From contig JACAFB010000011.1 in the NCBI GenBank assembly GCA_013388545.1, positions 1 to 64,000 on the forward strand: 64,000 bases of DNA, given 5' to 3'. Under the pieces are notes generated by a model. The model worked only from the letters and a program-made list of their open reading frames with translations, was not told the DNA's origin and did no database searches. This DNA comes from Ignavibacteriaceae bacterium (lineage in GTDB: Bacteria > Bacteroidota > Ignavibacteria > Ignavibacteriales > Ignavibacteriaceae). The translations under genes and the position numbers were made by a program. Each line of letters starts with the position of its first letter. Position 1 is the stretch's first letter. Of the stretch, positions 1 to 8,619 are shown in pieces.

Positions 1-569
1 GGACTTACATAGTGTATTGATTTTGCCAATACTTCTTTACCGGTTCCGCTTTCTCCGGTAATTAAAATAGTTGCTTTGCTGTCTGCGGCACGTGCTGCAA
101 TACTCAGCACTTCTTCCATCTTAGGAGAGTGTGAAATAAATGAATCAATCTTAAACTTTTCCTGCAACTGATTCTTTAAAAGTCTTATTTCTGATTTTAA
201 ATTCTTATTCTCAATAATCCTTTCGATCATTAAATCAAGTTCATCAAGATCCACAGGTTTAGAGATATAATCAAAAGCCCCCAGCCTCATTGCTTTAACT
301 GCATTTTCTATTGTTCCGTATGCAGTTAAAATTACAAAACTTATTTCCGGATTTATTTTTTTAACCTCTTCGAGCACTTCCAATCCCGTTTTATCCGGCA
401 TCTTGAAATCGGAAAGTACAATATCAATAAGATTGTTCTGAATGGCTTTAATTCCTTCTGTGCCCGATGAAGCTGAAAAAATTTTATAACCTTTTTTTTC
501 AAGGTATCCTTTAAGAATGCTTCTTTGAGCATCTTCATCATCTATTATTAAGATTGAGTAATCTTTCAT
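1..569 (-). CDS. Sigma-54-dependent response regulator (NtrC/AtoC type), 3' part outside window
   Basis: The gene reads leftward from ATG at 569-567 and runs off the window after about 189 codons. The visible part is a receiver domain (acidic pocket IIDDED near residues 8-13, phosphoacceptor Asp about 54 in SDFKMP, conserved Lys in SKPVD) followed by a linker and the start of an AAA+ sigma-54 activator domain with Walker A GESGTGKE near residue 172. Proteins of this family are phosphorylated by a partner kinase and drive open-complex formation by sigma-54 RNA polymerase. The start overlaps the stop of the upstream kinase gene in an ATGA, so the two are almost certainly co-translated. The C-terminal DNA-binding domain is not in view, so no target can be read from it. 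Confidence 0.93.
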   Translation of the reverse strand, partial: MKDYSILIIDDEDAQRSILKGYLEKKGYKIFSASSGTEGIKAIQNNLIDIVLSDFKMPDKTGLEVLEEVKKINPEISFVILTAYGTIENAVKAMRLGAFDYISKPVDLDELDLMIERIIENKNLKSEIRLLKNQLQEKFKIDSFISHSPKMEEVLSIAARAADSKATILITGESGTGKEVLAKSIHYVS

Positions 570-2587
570 AGTATTGGTAAAATAATTTTAAATGTAGTTC
601 CTTTATTAATTTTGCTAGAAACAGTAATTGATCCGTTGTGCTGAGAGATAATTTTTTGCGATATACTTAATCCTAATCCATTGCCATCTTTTTTTGTAGT
701 AAAATAAAGATCAAATATTTTCCTTTGCTGTTCAGTTGGAATTCCAACTCCGTTATCAGAAATCTGAATTATCAAATCATTTTTTAACTTAAAATATTTT
801 ATTACAACTTCACCATCTGCTGTTACCGCATCAAAAGCGTTTTGAATAATGTTCATTAATGCTTGCTTAATTAAATCAGCGTCTATTCTTAAAGATAATT
901 TTTCATTGCCCTGTAAGATGAACTTTATTGATTTTTGTTTCGCCTGCTCTTCAAACAATCTATATATTTCTTTAAGATAAGAATTTATTTCAATTTGTTT
1001 CAGACTAATTTCTAAAGGCTTTGCGTAATTTAGAAACTGAGTGATGATTTTGTTTATTCTGTTAACTTCAGTTTTAAGTAAATGAGTGATATCAAAATAT
1101 TCATCGGAGTTTTCTTTTGGCGAAAACTCTTTATTTAATCTTTGTGCAATCATTCCAATTGCGTTAATCGGATTTCTTATCTCGTGCGCCACTCCCGATG
1201 CCAGTTCGCCCATTGCAGAAAGCTTTTCGTTTTTCTTAGCCTCATCTTCAAGTCGTTTTGTATCGGTCAAGTCTTTTATAACCAATATACTTTTTATTTT
1301 TTTTGAATCGGGATCCTCTAACCTGGAGATACTAAATGAAAAATATTTTTGTTCGCCATTTAATGTAATTTCTCTTTCAAAGCTCTGTAAACTATTAGTT
1401 AAAATTTCTGTTTGAAGAAAATCTAATACTCCATTGAAGATAGATCTAATATTTCTTTGCAGTACGTTTTCAGTTTTAAGACCGAATAATTTTTCTGCTG
1501 ATTTATTAAACAGAGTGATATTGTTTTTATCATCTAAAACAATCACAGCTTCACTCATGTTTTCAAGAACCGAAGCAGTTAAGGTTTTAAAGTTTTTATA
1601 CTCATCAGAAATTGTCTTAAGATTTTGAGTGGTAAATATTATGCTTAAAACAATTATAGAAATAGCAGCCAGAATCAGAGAAATAATAATTAATCTTCTC
1701 AGCATTCTATCTTCAACATTTCTGATATCTTCCAGAGAAACACCAAGTCTGTATAAACCTACCAAATCATCTTCAAGTAAAAATCTTTTAGTTACCTCAT
1801 AAACTTCCTGGCCGGAGTTAAAGGTTACTCTGGCATAAACCGAATCATTCTTTAAAGCTGTCTGCAAAAATCCGGAACTTATAATTGATTCAACAGAATC
1901 TATCTTTTCGCTTGCTGCCAGAACTCCAATCGAATCCTGAAGAAGTATATATTCAATGCCGTGGTGTTTAGACATCTGCTGCAGGATTACTCCTATGCCA
2001 ATTTTCTTTCTAAATTCAAGAAAATTTTCAGCATTAATATTAACTACAATTGCTCCCTTATTATTTGAGCGCGCAACAGCAACAGCAAACCTTTCTTCAT
2101 CAGTAAACTCGGCAGATTTTAATCCAATAATCAGTTCATCAACTTCACCATTTAATATTGGAGAAAGTTCTTCATAACGATTAATGTTTTCTTCACCATG
2201 AATATGTCCGGGTTCGGGAATTCTGTTGGATAGAACCCGATTACCTTTTGAGTCAAAAATATTAATTCTATATAGATCATTTTCTTTTGCGATACTGATT
2301 AACTCATCTTTGTTTAAAGATTTTACAGCATCTAGTCTTTTTATCATTTTTGCATTATCAAGCAATCTGTTCGCAATCAAATCTTCAATCTCATAACTTG
2401 AGTTTAGAGTATTCTTACTGCTTTGGATAACCGATTCCAGAAGAGTAGAGGAGTGTTCATAAAGTAATTGAAAAATTTCTTTTTTACTTTGATTTAGCTC
2501 GACGTAAGAAGAGATAAGCATTACGGCTGCGATAAGCAATGTAATAGAGATAATTGCTTTTGGTGAAAGTTTAAATGGTAATCTCAT
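566..2587 (-). CDS. Membrane sensor histidine kinase with PAS domain
   Basis: A 673-residue kinase. One membrane segment lies at about residues 10-28 and a second at about 299-318, enclosing a ~270-residue periplasmic sensor region I do not recognise. A PAS domain follows (about 335-445), then HisKA with the phospho-His in ASGVAHEIRNP (about H468), then an HATPase domain with the N box (NAFDAV), DNGVGIP and GNGLGLS. The architecture resembles NtrB/ZraS-type kinases that partner sigma-54 activators, and the regulator gene overlaps its stop codon by 4 bases. The signal sensed is unknown. The gene is divergent from the Asp-rich secreted protein at 2806, which makes that gene a plausible but unproven target. 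Confidence 0.93.
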   Translation of the reverse strand: MRLPFKLSPKAIISITLLIAAVMLISSYVELNQSKKEIFQLLYEHSSTLLESVIQSSKNTLNSSYEIEDLIANRLLDNAKMIKRLDAVKSLNKDELISIAKENDLYRINIFDSKGNRVLSNRIPEPGHIHGEENINRYEELSPILNGEVDELIIGLKSAEFTDEERFAVAVARSNNKGAIVVNINAENFLEFRKKIGIGVILQQMSKHHGIEYILLQDSIGVLAASEKIDSVESIISSGFLQTALKNDSVYARVTFNSGQEVYEVTKRFLLEDDLVGLYRLGVSLEDIRNVEDRMLRRLIIISLILAAISIIVLSIIFTTQNLKTISDEYKNFKTLTASVLENMSEAVIVLDDKNNITLFNKSAEKLFGLKTENVLQRNIRSIFNGVLDFLQTEILTNSLQSFEREITLNGEQKYFSFSISRLEDPDSKKIKSILVIKDLTDTKRLEDEAKKNEKLSAMGELASGVAHEIRNPINAIGMIAQRLNKEFSPKENSDEYFDITHLLKTEVNRINKIITQFLNYAKPLEISLKQIEINSYLKEIYRLFEEQAKQKSIKFILQGNEKLSLRIDADLIKQALMNIIQNAFDAVTADGEVVIKYFKLKNDLIIQISDNGVGIPTEQQRKIFDLYFTTKKDGNGLGLSISQKIISQHNGSITVSSKINKGTTFKIILPIL

Positions 2588-2741
2588 ACCGCAAATTACT
2601 TTTTAATTTTTTAGATGAAAAGAATTGTACAGTAAAATTTTTAATAAATAGTATTTCGTCAAACAGGTCGCAAGAGTTCGCCGAGTTGGTCGAAAGACAA
2701 TCAGAAGTTTGTTAATCTCTAAAAATTCCTATAAAAAATTT

Positions 2742-2758
2742 CGGCACGCACTTTGGCA
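2742..2758 (+). promoter_or_regulatory. Candidate sigma-54 (-24/-12) promoter
   Basis: CGGCACG, four bases, then TTTGGCA resembles the sigma-54 consensus TGGCACG-N4-TTGCA. The -24 GG is intact, but the -12 GC is read as GG unless the spacing is stretched by one base. It lies about 48 bases before the ATG at 2806, leaving a leader of about 35 bases, and next to a two-component pair whose regulator is a sigma-54 activator. This is a motif match only. Confidence 0.42.
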
Positions 2759-2805
2759 TATCACTTCAGCAAATAAAAAACACAAACCAATAAAGGAGTA
2801 CTAAA

Positions 2806-3369
2806 ATGAAAAAGCAAAATCTTATAAGCGCAATATCATTAGTTGTGCTTATGGCAGTATTGTTCTCTTCAACTATTCTTGCTCAAAACGAACCAAAGCA
2901 GGAAAAAAATCAGATCCAGAACCAGGTTAAGAGAGAAGTAAAAACTCAAAACAAAGAACACGGCAATCAATTTGTTGATTTGAATGCCGATGGTTACAAC
3001 GATAACGCACCAGATGTTGATGGTGATGGAATTCCAAATGGCAGAGATGAAGATTATGCCGGCACTAAAATCAGAAATAATGGAAGAGGATTTGTTGATT
3101 TAAACGGCGATGGATTAAATGATAATGCATTTGATTCTGATGGAGATGGAATCCCAAATGGAAAAGACTCTGATTTTATCAAACCTGAAGACGGAACCGG
3201 ACGCAAAAATATGAATGGCAAAAACAATCATAACAATTCTGGTGAAAAAAAATATGGTCCTGGAAACGGAAACGGTAACAATAGTTTAGGCCCTAAGTAC
3301 GGTAATGGAACTGGTACCGGAACTTGCGATGGTACCGGGCCAAAAGGTAATCGGGGCGGAAGAAGGTAA
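2806..3369 (+). CDS. Secreted Asp-rich repeat protein (thrombospondin-3/EF-hand-like calcium loops)
   Basis: 187 residues with a signal peptide ending near residue 26 (TILA before QNEP). Two near-identical ~29-residue repeats (about 56-84 and 96-124) contain DLNADG/DLNGDG and VDGDGIPNG/SDGDGIPNG. These Asp/Asn/Gly loops resemble EF-hand or thrombospondin type 3 calcium-binding repeats. The C-terminal third is a Gly/Asn/Lys-rich low-complexity tail ending in Arg residues. A good ribosome site (AAAGGAG) precedes the ATG. It is followed by its own terminator and then by a DUF2202 lipoprotein gene. Calcium or other metal binding is inferred from the loops; no enzymatic domain is visible. Confidence 0.8.
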   Translation: MKKQNLISAISLVVLMAVLFSSTILAQNEPKQEKNQIQNQVKREVKTQNKEHGNQFVDLNADGYNDNAPDVDGDGIPNGRDEDYAGTKIRNNGRGFVDLNGDGLNDNAFDSDGDGIPNGKDSDFIKPEDGTGRKNMNGKNNHNNSGEKKYGPGNGNGNNSLGPKYGNGTGTGTCDGTGPKGNRGGRR

Positions 3370-3386
3370 TTAGTAAATTCATTAAC

Positions 3387-3414
3387 GCGATGCTTAAGGT
3401 GAGCATCGCTTTTT
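3387..3414 (+). terminator. Rho-independent terminator
   Basis: A perfect 8-bp stem GCGATGCT/AGCATCGC with a 7-base loop is followed by five T. It lies 17 bases after the stop of the Asp-rich repeat protein. Confidence 0.85.
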
Positions 3415-3439
3415 ATACATTAAATACAGTGAGAATAAA

Positions 3440-4054
3440 ATGAAAAATCTATTTATGCTTTTTGTTGGCTTAATAATAAGCGGATTAATTTTTACCGGAT
3501 GTAACACAAACAATGATCTGGTTGATCCGGAATATAACCTGAGCAAATCAAATTCTTCTTCAAATCTTACAGAAGACGGCGGTGTTTTTCCGATAACACA
3601 AGATGAGATTGATGGGCTGATACATATGAGAATTGAAGAAAAACTTGCCCGTGATGTTTATACAGTATTTGGTGCAGCTTATAATTCTCAGGTTTTTCTA
3701 AACATAAAAGTAAGTGAACAATCTCATATGAATGCTGTTAAAAGAATGTTAGATAAGTACAGTATACCTGATCCAATAATTACTGATGAAGTTGGAGTAT
3801 TTCCTGATCCGGCTTTTCAAGCTTTATATGATCAAATGATTGTTCAAGGCAGCGTTTCTCTGTACGAAGCGTTGTTAGTTGGCAAAGCTATTGAGGAACT
3901 TGATATAGCTGATCTTGACTATCAATTAACAAATGTTGTAACAAATCCGGGTATTATAAAATTATATACAAATCTTAAAGCCGGCTCAGTAAGTCATCTT
4001 GCAGCATTTAACAGGAATTTGGTTGGTTGTCTTAACATTTTAGCTAATGATTAA
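3440..4054 (+). CDS. DUF2202 ferritin-like lipoprotein
   Basis: 204 residues. A lipoprotein signal ends at Cys21 (IFTGC), so the protein is probably membrane-anchored on the periplasmic or outer face. The rest matches my recollection of the DUF2202 family: an Asp/Glu-rich start, then EEKLARDVY, SEQSHMNAVKRML and a later SHLAAFNRNL segment. The spaced Glu and His residues (EEKLARD, EQSH) fit a ferritin-like four-helix bundle that may bind metal. The biochemical role of this family is not established to my knowledge. It sits between the Asp-rich repeat gene and the cytochrome genes, a grouping that suggests metal or redox stress at the envelope, but that is inference. Confidence 0.85.
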   Translation: MKNLFMLFVGLIISGLIFTGCNTNNDLVDPEYNLSKSNSSSNLTEDGGVFPITQDEIDGLIHMRIEEKLARDVYTVFGAAYNSQVFLNIKVSEQSHMNAVKRMLDKYSIPDPIITDEVGVFPDPAFQALYDQMIVQGSVSLYEALLVGKAIEELDIADLDYQLTNVVTNPGIIKLYTNLKAGSVSHLAAFNRNLVGCLNILAND

Positions 4055-4095
4055 TAACAGATTAAGAGTTATCTAATTATGATTTTTTAATCAAA

Positions 4096-4127
4096 CGGAA
4101 GACTATATAGAAGTATATAGTCTTCCG
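4096..4127. other. Perfect 14-bp hairpin between DUF2202 and cytochrome genes
   Basis: CGGAAGACTATATA pairs perfectly with its complement across a GAAG tetraloop. No T-run follows on the + strand, though A/T-rich flanks exist on both sides. It may be a terminator of the DUF2202 gene, an mRNA-stabilising stem, or a protein-binding palindrome. Nothing else is recognised in the 279-base gap 4055-4333. Confidence 0.6.
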
Positions 4128-4333
4128 CATATTAATTAGATGACTTTCAAGAAAATATTTCTTAATTTTAAAGTGCAGTTGGGGTAGTAATAAATGTTTT
4201 TGATTCTATGTGATAAAAAATATTCCGCATACTTTTTTGTGTCTTATAAAAATCCACATACATCCGCTTTCTACATCCAGCGAATCCGATATTCAAACTC
4301 ATTAATATTCAAAATCAAACTTCAGGGTTCCCT

Positions 4334-5698
4334 ATGAAAATAATTAAACTATTTTTAGTCTCATTACTATTTGTTTTTATTTCTGCTGCAAATCTATTTT
4401 CTCAAACTCAAGCAGGTGCAAATGCTCTTGGCTTGAGAAAATATGATGAGTTTAAAACACCGCAATTCTGCGGTTCATCCTGCCACGTAGATTTTTATCA
4501 GCAGTGGAAGCAGGCAATGATGTCGCAGGCTTATACACATCATTGGGATGAAATTGAATACTTTAAACTTGCAGTACCGCATGCAGAAAAAGATATAGTT
4601 GTAGCTGAAGTAAAAGCAGGCTGCAACGGGTGCCACGCTCCGATTGCATTTCTTGCCGGAGATGTTCCGCCACCAAGACCTCAATTTAATTCAAGAGCAA
4701 ATGAATCAGTTTCCTGCGATGTTTGTCATACTGTATCCGGTTATGAAGGAGACAATCCGTTTAATTTTAATTTCATTTCAAATCCAACAGATGGAAAAAC
4801 AAAATACGGTCCACGCGGAACAGGAAATTCACCTGAACATAAAATCATAAAATCTGATTTTCTAAAGTCAGCAGATTTTTGCGGCACCTGTCATAATGAA
4901 AAAGATCCTTATGGCATTTGGGTTAAATCAACTCATCTTGAATGGAAGGAAGGACCTTATTCTAAAGAAGGTGTGCAATGCCAGAATTGCCATATGACTC
5001 AGGCTGAAGGTTACACCGCAGCAATGGGAAATAAATATCCGGATGCATGGCAGCATTTATTTCATGGTGCACACGATCCGGGAAAAGTTAAAGGAACGAT
5101 CGAACTAAGAATTCATCCCGATGTTCGCGAAGCAGAACCTGGCGAAACAATTAAGTTTACAGTTGCACTTTTCAATCAAAAAACCGGGCATAAATTTCCA
5201 ACAGGATCTGTTGAAGACAGAATAGTCTGGATGCACGTTGAAGCGGTTGATGCTAAAGGAAATGTTTATCATCTGCCGGTTAACAAAAAAGGATTTGAAG
5301 GAGAAGAATATACAATCGGTGCGGATGAATTGGCTTATCAGGATATGGGAATTGCTTTAGGTGATCCAAACTTTAAAGGTGTACAGAGAGATGGAATTCC
5401 AATTGGAGATAGAATTTTTAGAATGGCGTATTTTGATCCGCAGGGAAGAATGACAATTCAGCAGTGGAATACAAAGTCTCTTGGCGTTGATTACAGGATT
5501 GGACCGCGCGAAACAAAATTAGAATATTTTACTTTTAATCTGCCGGATAATATTGCGCCGGGTGAATTGAAAGTTACTGCCGTGCTTAACTATCAAAAAT
5601 TAGTTAAACCGGTTTCGGATTTTCTTGGCGTTCCGCCGGATGAGGCAGAGATAATAAAAGTTAATGAACACACAACTTATGTAACTGTGTTGCCGTAA
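4334..5698 (+). CDS. Secreted multiheme cytochrome c (cytochrome c554-like)
   Basis: 454 residues with a signal peptide ending about residue 23. Four standard c-heme motifs are visible: CNGCH (about 97-101), CDVCH (about 128-132), CGTCH and CQNCH. A fifth, CGSSCH at about 46-51, has three residues between the cysteines instead of two, exactly where the family's first heme motif (before the Y-Q-Q-W segment) is expected. Extra His residues such as THHW could be distal ligands. The C-terminal ~200 residues look like an all-beta domain. The protein is periplasmic or surface-exposed and transfers electrons; its donor and acceptor are unknown. The next gene encodes a heme-bearing barrel protein, so an envelope electron pathway is plausible. 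Confidence 0.88.
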   Translation: MKIIKLFLVSLLFVFISAANLFSQTQAGANALGLRKYDEFKTPQFCGSSCHVDFYQQWKQAMMSQAYTHHWDEIEYFKLAVPHAEKDIVVAEVKAGCNGCHAPIAFLAGDVPPPRPQFNSRANESVSCDVCHTVSGYEGDNPFNFNFISNPTDGKTKYGPRGTGNSPEHKIIKSDFLKSADFCGTCHNEKDPYGIWVKSTHLEWKEGPYSKEGVQCQNCHMTQAEGYTAAMGNKYPDAWQHLFHGAHDPGKVKGTIELRIHPDVREAEPGETIKFTVALFNQKTGHKFPTGSVEDRIVWMHVEAVDAKGNVYHLPVNKKGFEGEEYTIGADELAYQDMGIALGDPNFKGVQRDGIPIGDRIFRMAYFDPQGRMTIQQWNTKSLGVDYRIGPRETKLEYFTFNLPDNIAPGELKVTAVLNYQKLVKPVSDFLGVPPDEAEIIKVNEHTTYVTVLP

Positions 5699-5708
5699 AA
5701 AAACTATC

Positions 5709-5767
5709 ACCCCGAACTTGTTTCGGGGTCTCAAAAAGTAATGAAGATGCTGAAACAAGTTCAGCAT
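5709..5767. repeat. Pair of short palindromes, related to each other (REP-like)
   Basis: Hairpin 1 is ACCCCGAA/TTCGGGGT (5709-5729, 5-base loop). Hairpin 2 is ATGCTGAA/TTCAGCAT (5747-5767, 5-base loop). The core GAACTTGTTTC of the first is the reverse complement of GAAACAAGTTC in the second, so the whole unit can also fold as one larger inverted repeat. It fills most of the gap between the two cytochrome genes. I recall similar GTCATGCTGAACTTG-type repeats scattered between genes in many bacteria. Confidence 0.75.
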
Positions 5768-5794
5768 GACTCCTAAAAATTAAGAGGAATCAAA

Positions 5795-6973
5795 ATGAAA
5801 AAAATATTTACTCTTGCAATTTTAACTTTCATAATCACTTCAACTATAACTTCAGACATTTTCGCAATTCCTGCATTTGCCAGAAAATATAATATGACTT
5901 GCAAAACTTGTCATTCGCCATTTCCAAAACTCAAATCTTATGGTGAAGAATTTGCGGGAAATGGATTTGTTCTCAAAGACCAGGATGCACCAAGATATTT
6001 CGTTGATACGGGTGATGAAACTCTTTCTTTAATTCGTGATTTGCCAATTGCATTAAGACTGGAAGGATTCGTTACCTATAATAAAACGAAATCAAAGCAA
6101 TTTGATTTTTTCGGACCATCGGCACTTAAGCTTCTTTCAGGCGGAAATCTGGGAGGTGATATTTCATACTATATCTATTACATTCTCGAAGAAGGTGACA
6201 TAGGAAAAATTGAAGATGCATTTATTATGTTCAATGATTTATTCGGCAGCGGGCTGGATATAGCTATTGGACAATTCCAGGTTTCTGATCCACTTTTCAA
6301 GCGTGAATTGAGATTAACACGGGAAGACTATCTCATCTACAAATTAAAACCGGGCTATTCAAACATTAATCTTACGTATGACAGAGGAGTTGTTTTAAGC
6401 TATGGTTTCCCAACCGGCACCGATCTCTCATTTGAAGTAGTTAACGGAAGTGGAATCGGTTCAATCTTTTCGAATGATAATTTTGATAACGATAAGTATA
6501 AAAACTTTTTCGGAAGAATATCTCAGGATGTAATTGAAGAGCTTCGCATCGGAGCGTTTGGATATTTCGGCAAAGAGGAAATTGAAAACACTATTTTAAG
6601 CACTAAGTGTGTGAATGAAATAAAAATGTATGGTGCAGATGCTACTATCGTCTTTGATCCTCTTGAATTGAATTTACAGTTTTTAGAAAGGCGCGATAAT
6701 GATCCTTTTGCTCTCGGACCGGCTAATCCTGAAATTAAATCCCGCGGTGGATTTGCCGAGCTGATCTTTACACCTATGGGTGACGACAGCAAATGGTATT
6801 CAGTTGCGATTTTTAACTACATCGATTCAAATATTGATCTGTACGATTTTAAAAGCGGGTCATTACATATCGGATATCTGGCAAGAAGAAACATCCGGCT
6901 AGTTGCCGAATACGGCTATGACTTTAAAGATAAATTCGGACAAATAAGTTTTGGATTCATTGCTGCTTATTAA
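5795..6973 (+). CDS. Monoheme c-type beta-barrel outer-membrane protein
   Basis: 392 residues. A signal peptide is followed directly by one c-heme motif CKTCH (about 36-40) in the segment NMTCKTCHSPFP. The remainder alternates hydrophobic and polar residues with many aromatics, typical of a porin-like barrel, and ends in an aromatic (FIAAY), as outer-membrane proteins often do. By layout it resembles MtrB-type porins, which carry an N-terminal CXXC, except that here a complete heme site is present. It lies downstream of the multiheme cytochrome, separated by a palindromic repeat. A role in passing electrons across the outer membrane is my inference; a simple heme-tagged porin is the alternative. 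Confidence 0.75.
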   Translation: MKKIFTLAILTFIITSTITSDIFAIPAFARKYNMTCKTCHSPFPKLKSYGEEFAGNGFVLKDQDAPRYFVDTGDETLSLIRDLPIALRLEGFVTYNKTKSKQFDFFGPSALKLLSGGNLGGDISYYIYYILEEGDIGKIEDAFIMFNDLFGSGLDIAIGQFQVSDPLFKRELRLTREDYLIYKLKPGYSNINLTYDRGVVLSYGFPTGTDLSFEVVNGSGIGSIFSNDNFDNDKYKNFFGRISQDVIEELRIGAFGYFGKEEIENTILSTKCVNEIKMYGADATIVFDPLELNLQFLERRDNDPFALGPANPEIKSRGGFAELIFTPMGDDSKWYSVAIFNYIDSNIDLYDFKSGSLHIGYLARRNIRLVAEYGYDFKDKFGQISFGFIAAY

Positions 6974-7190
6974 ATTATTAATCAGTGATATTTGTAACTA
7001 AAATCACATTATTTAAAAAAAAGCTTGCTTAAAAGTATAAAAATAACTTACTTTGCATCCCTGAAAATCTGATAGTGTAAAATAAATTTAGAATTTAACA
7101 TTTTTGAGAGGGTTGTTCTAAAGGAGCTTTGATTACTTGGTTCTGATAAATAACAATTAACTATCAAACAACAATAAGGAGTAACTCTTT

Positions 7191-7745
7191 ATGAAAAAAA
7201 TCTTTAGTATTCTTGTAGTTCTTTTTGTCGCTTTTACAGTTGGCGTTAATGCACAGAGTAAAATGGGTGCATCTATTCAGGGTGGTATAGCACTTCCAAT
7301 GGGTACTTTTGGAGATGTTTATGGTATGGGCTTTGGCGGTATGGGTACATTCACTTATTCAATTAGCCCAATGACAGATATTACTGGCAGCGTTGGTTAT
7401 TTAATGTGGAATGGTAAAGATGCATTTGAAGACTGGACCTTCAGTAGTGTTCCCGTCTTAGTTGGAGCCAGATATTATTTTAGTCCAGGCAATGTTCGTC
7501 CTTACGGCGTTGCTCAGGCTGGCATGCATTTCGTAAGTAGTGAAGCTGAAATTTCTTTCTTAGGTACTACCACCACTGTTTCAGCATCAGATAGTTTCTT
7601 TGGATTTGGTGCAGGAGCTGGTGTTGTGGTTCCAATCGGAAAGAAAGTTAATCTTGATGTAAACGCAATGTTTAACTCTATTTCTTCCGAAGGAGATGCT
7701 TCAAACTACGTTTCAGTTTTAGCCGGAGTTATGTTCGGATTCTAA
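7191..7745 (+). CDS. Small outer-membrane beta-barrel protein
   Basis: 184 residues with a clear signal peptide (cleavage after VNAQ, about residue 22) and a short barrel resembling the OmpW/opacity-protein type: Gly-rich strands, alternating hydrophobic residues and a C-terminal Phe (VMFGF), the usual assembly signal. The start is supported by AAGGAG seven bases upstream. Function cannot be assigned beyond outer-membrane location. A similar small barrel is encoded at 7988; the two look like distant paralogues by size and layout. The gene stands alone with its own terminator. Confidence 0.8.
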   Translation: MKKIFSILVVLFVAFTVGVNAQSKMGASIQGGIALPMGTFGDVYGMGFGGMGTFTYSISPMTDITGSVGYLMWNGKDAFEDWTFSSVPVLVGARYYFSPGNVRPYGVAQAGMHFVSSEAEISFLGTTTTVSASDSFFGFGAGAGVVVPIGKKVNLDVNAMFNSISSEGDASNYVSVLAGVMFGF

Positions 7746-7765
7746 TTCCGGATTTCTTTCTATTA

Positions 7766-7797
7766 AAAAGCGGTGCAATTAAATTGTACCGCTTTTT
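7766..7797 (+). terminator. Rho-independent terminator
   Basis: AGCGGTGCAATT pairs with AATTGTACCGCT (one G-T wobble) and is followed by TTTTTT. It lies 20 bases after the small barrel gene. Confidence 0.85.
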
Positions 7798-7987
7798 TAT
7801 TTTCATTTTTTAACTTAATCATTCTACAAACTTTTATTTTTCCCGGGAATCTTTTTTGATTTATCCATTGGTAGAAATATCCGGTAGTGGTATATTAGTA
7901 ATAATAATTTCGGTTAAGGTTACATAAATTGAAGTTAAACCGGAATATATATTCAAATAAGAAAAAATAATTATTTGAGGAAATACT

Positions 7988-8515
7988 ATGAGATCGATTT
8001 TGCTGATGATTATTTTCACATTTTCTTTTTTTGCTGTTCCAGCTTTAGCTCAATTAAATCCTGTGTTGAGTGTAGGTCCGCTTTTTTCTGTTCCCGTTGG
8101 TGATCTTGATGAAAACGCTGACTTTGGCATTGGGGGCGGATTAAGATTCGAATACCCCGTTCTTGACAACTTAACACCCACTCTCTCTTTAGATTATATT
8201 CACTTTTCCGAAGCTAAATTGTATCAAACTTCTGTTACTAATAATGCTTTTATTGCTTTGGCGGGTTTAAAGTTTTTCCCCATTAAAAAATTATATGTTT
8301 TAGGTCAGGCAGGAGTTAATCTTTTTAATTCAAAAGTTGAAACCGATATCTTTAACATTATTACGACCACAACTCTGAAAAAAAACAAGTTCATTGGTTC
8401 ACTGGGAGTTGGTTATGAGGTCGCACGAATTTTTGATTTGGGTGTTCATTACAATCTGAGTGATAAAGCAAATTTCATCAATTTGCGAATCGCTTATATG
8501 TTCAACTTTAAATAA
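7988..8515 (+). CDS. Small outer-membrane beta-barrel protein
   Basis: 175 residues with a signal peptide ending near residue 22 (ALAQ) and alternating strands such as FIALAGLKFFPI and YVLGQAGVNLF, the usual pattern of an 8-stranded barrel. The last residues are RIAYMFNFK, so the aromatic assembly signal is one residue from the end. TTTGAGGAA precedes the ATG. It stands alone between two terminators. Its function is unknown. It differs in sequence from the barrel at 7191, but the same general fold is likely. Confidence 0.75.
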   Translation: MRSILLMIIFTFSFFAVPALAQLNPVLSVGPLFSVPVGDLDENADFGIGGGLRFEYPVLDNLTPTLSLDYIHFSEAKLYQTSVTNNAFIALAGLKFFPIKKLYVLGQAGVNLFNSKVETDIFNIITTTTLKKNKFIGSLGVGYEVARIFDLGVHYNLSDKANFINLRIAYMFNFK

Positions 8516-8544
8516 AGTTTCTGTTTTTTGTGATTTTTATTTCT

Positions 8545-8570
8545 ATCCCGTTTTTATAACGGGATTTTTT
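8545..8570 (+). terminator. Rho-independent terminator
   Basis: ATCCCGTT/AACGGGAT stem with a 5-base loop, followed by a T-run. Confidence 0.88.
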
Positions 8571-8619
8571 ATTAACAACTCCTTTATTGAATAATTATTT
8601 ATAGAACAAAGGTATTATT

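Noticed and set aside
1086-1415. Opposite-strand open frame inside the histidine kinase gene
   Set aside because: It runs against a clear kinase domain, has no ribosome site and no recognisable protein features. Similar frames opposite malQ, cysS and the large surface genes were dismissed for the same reason.
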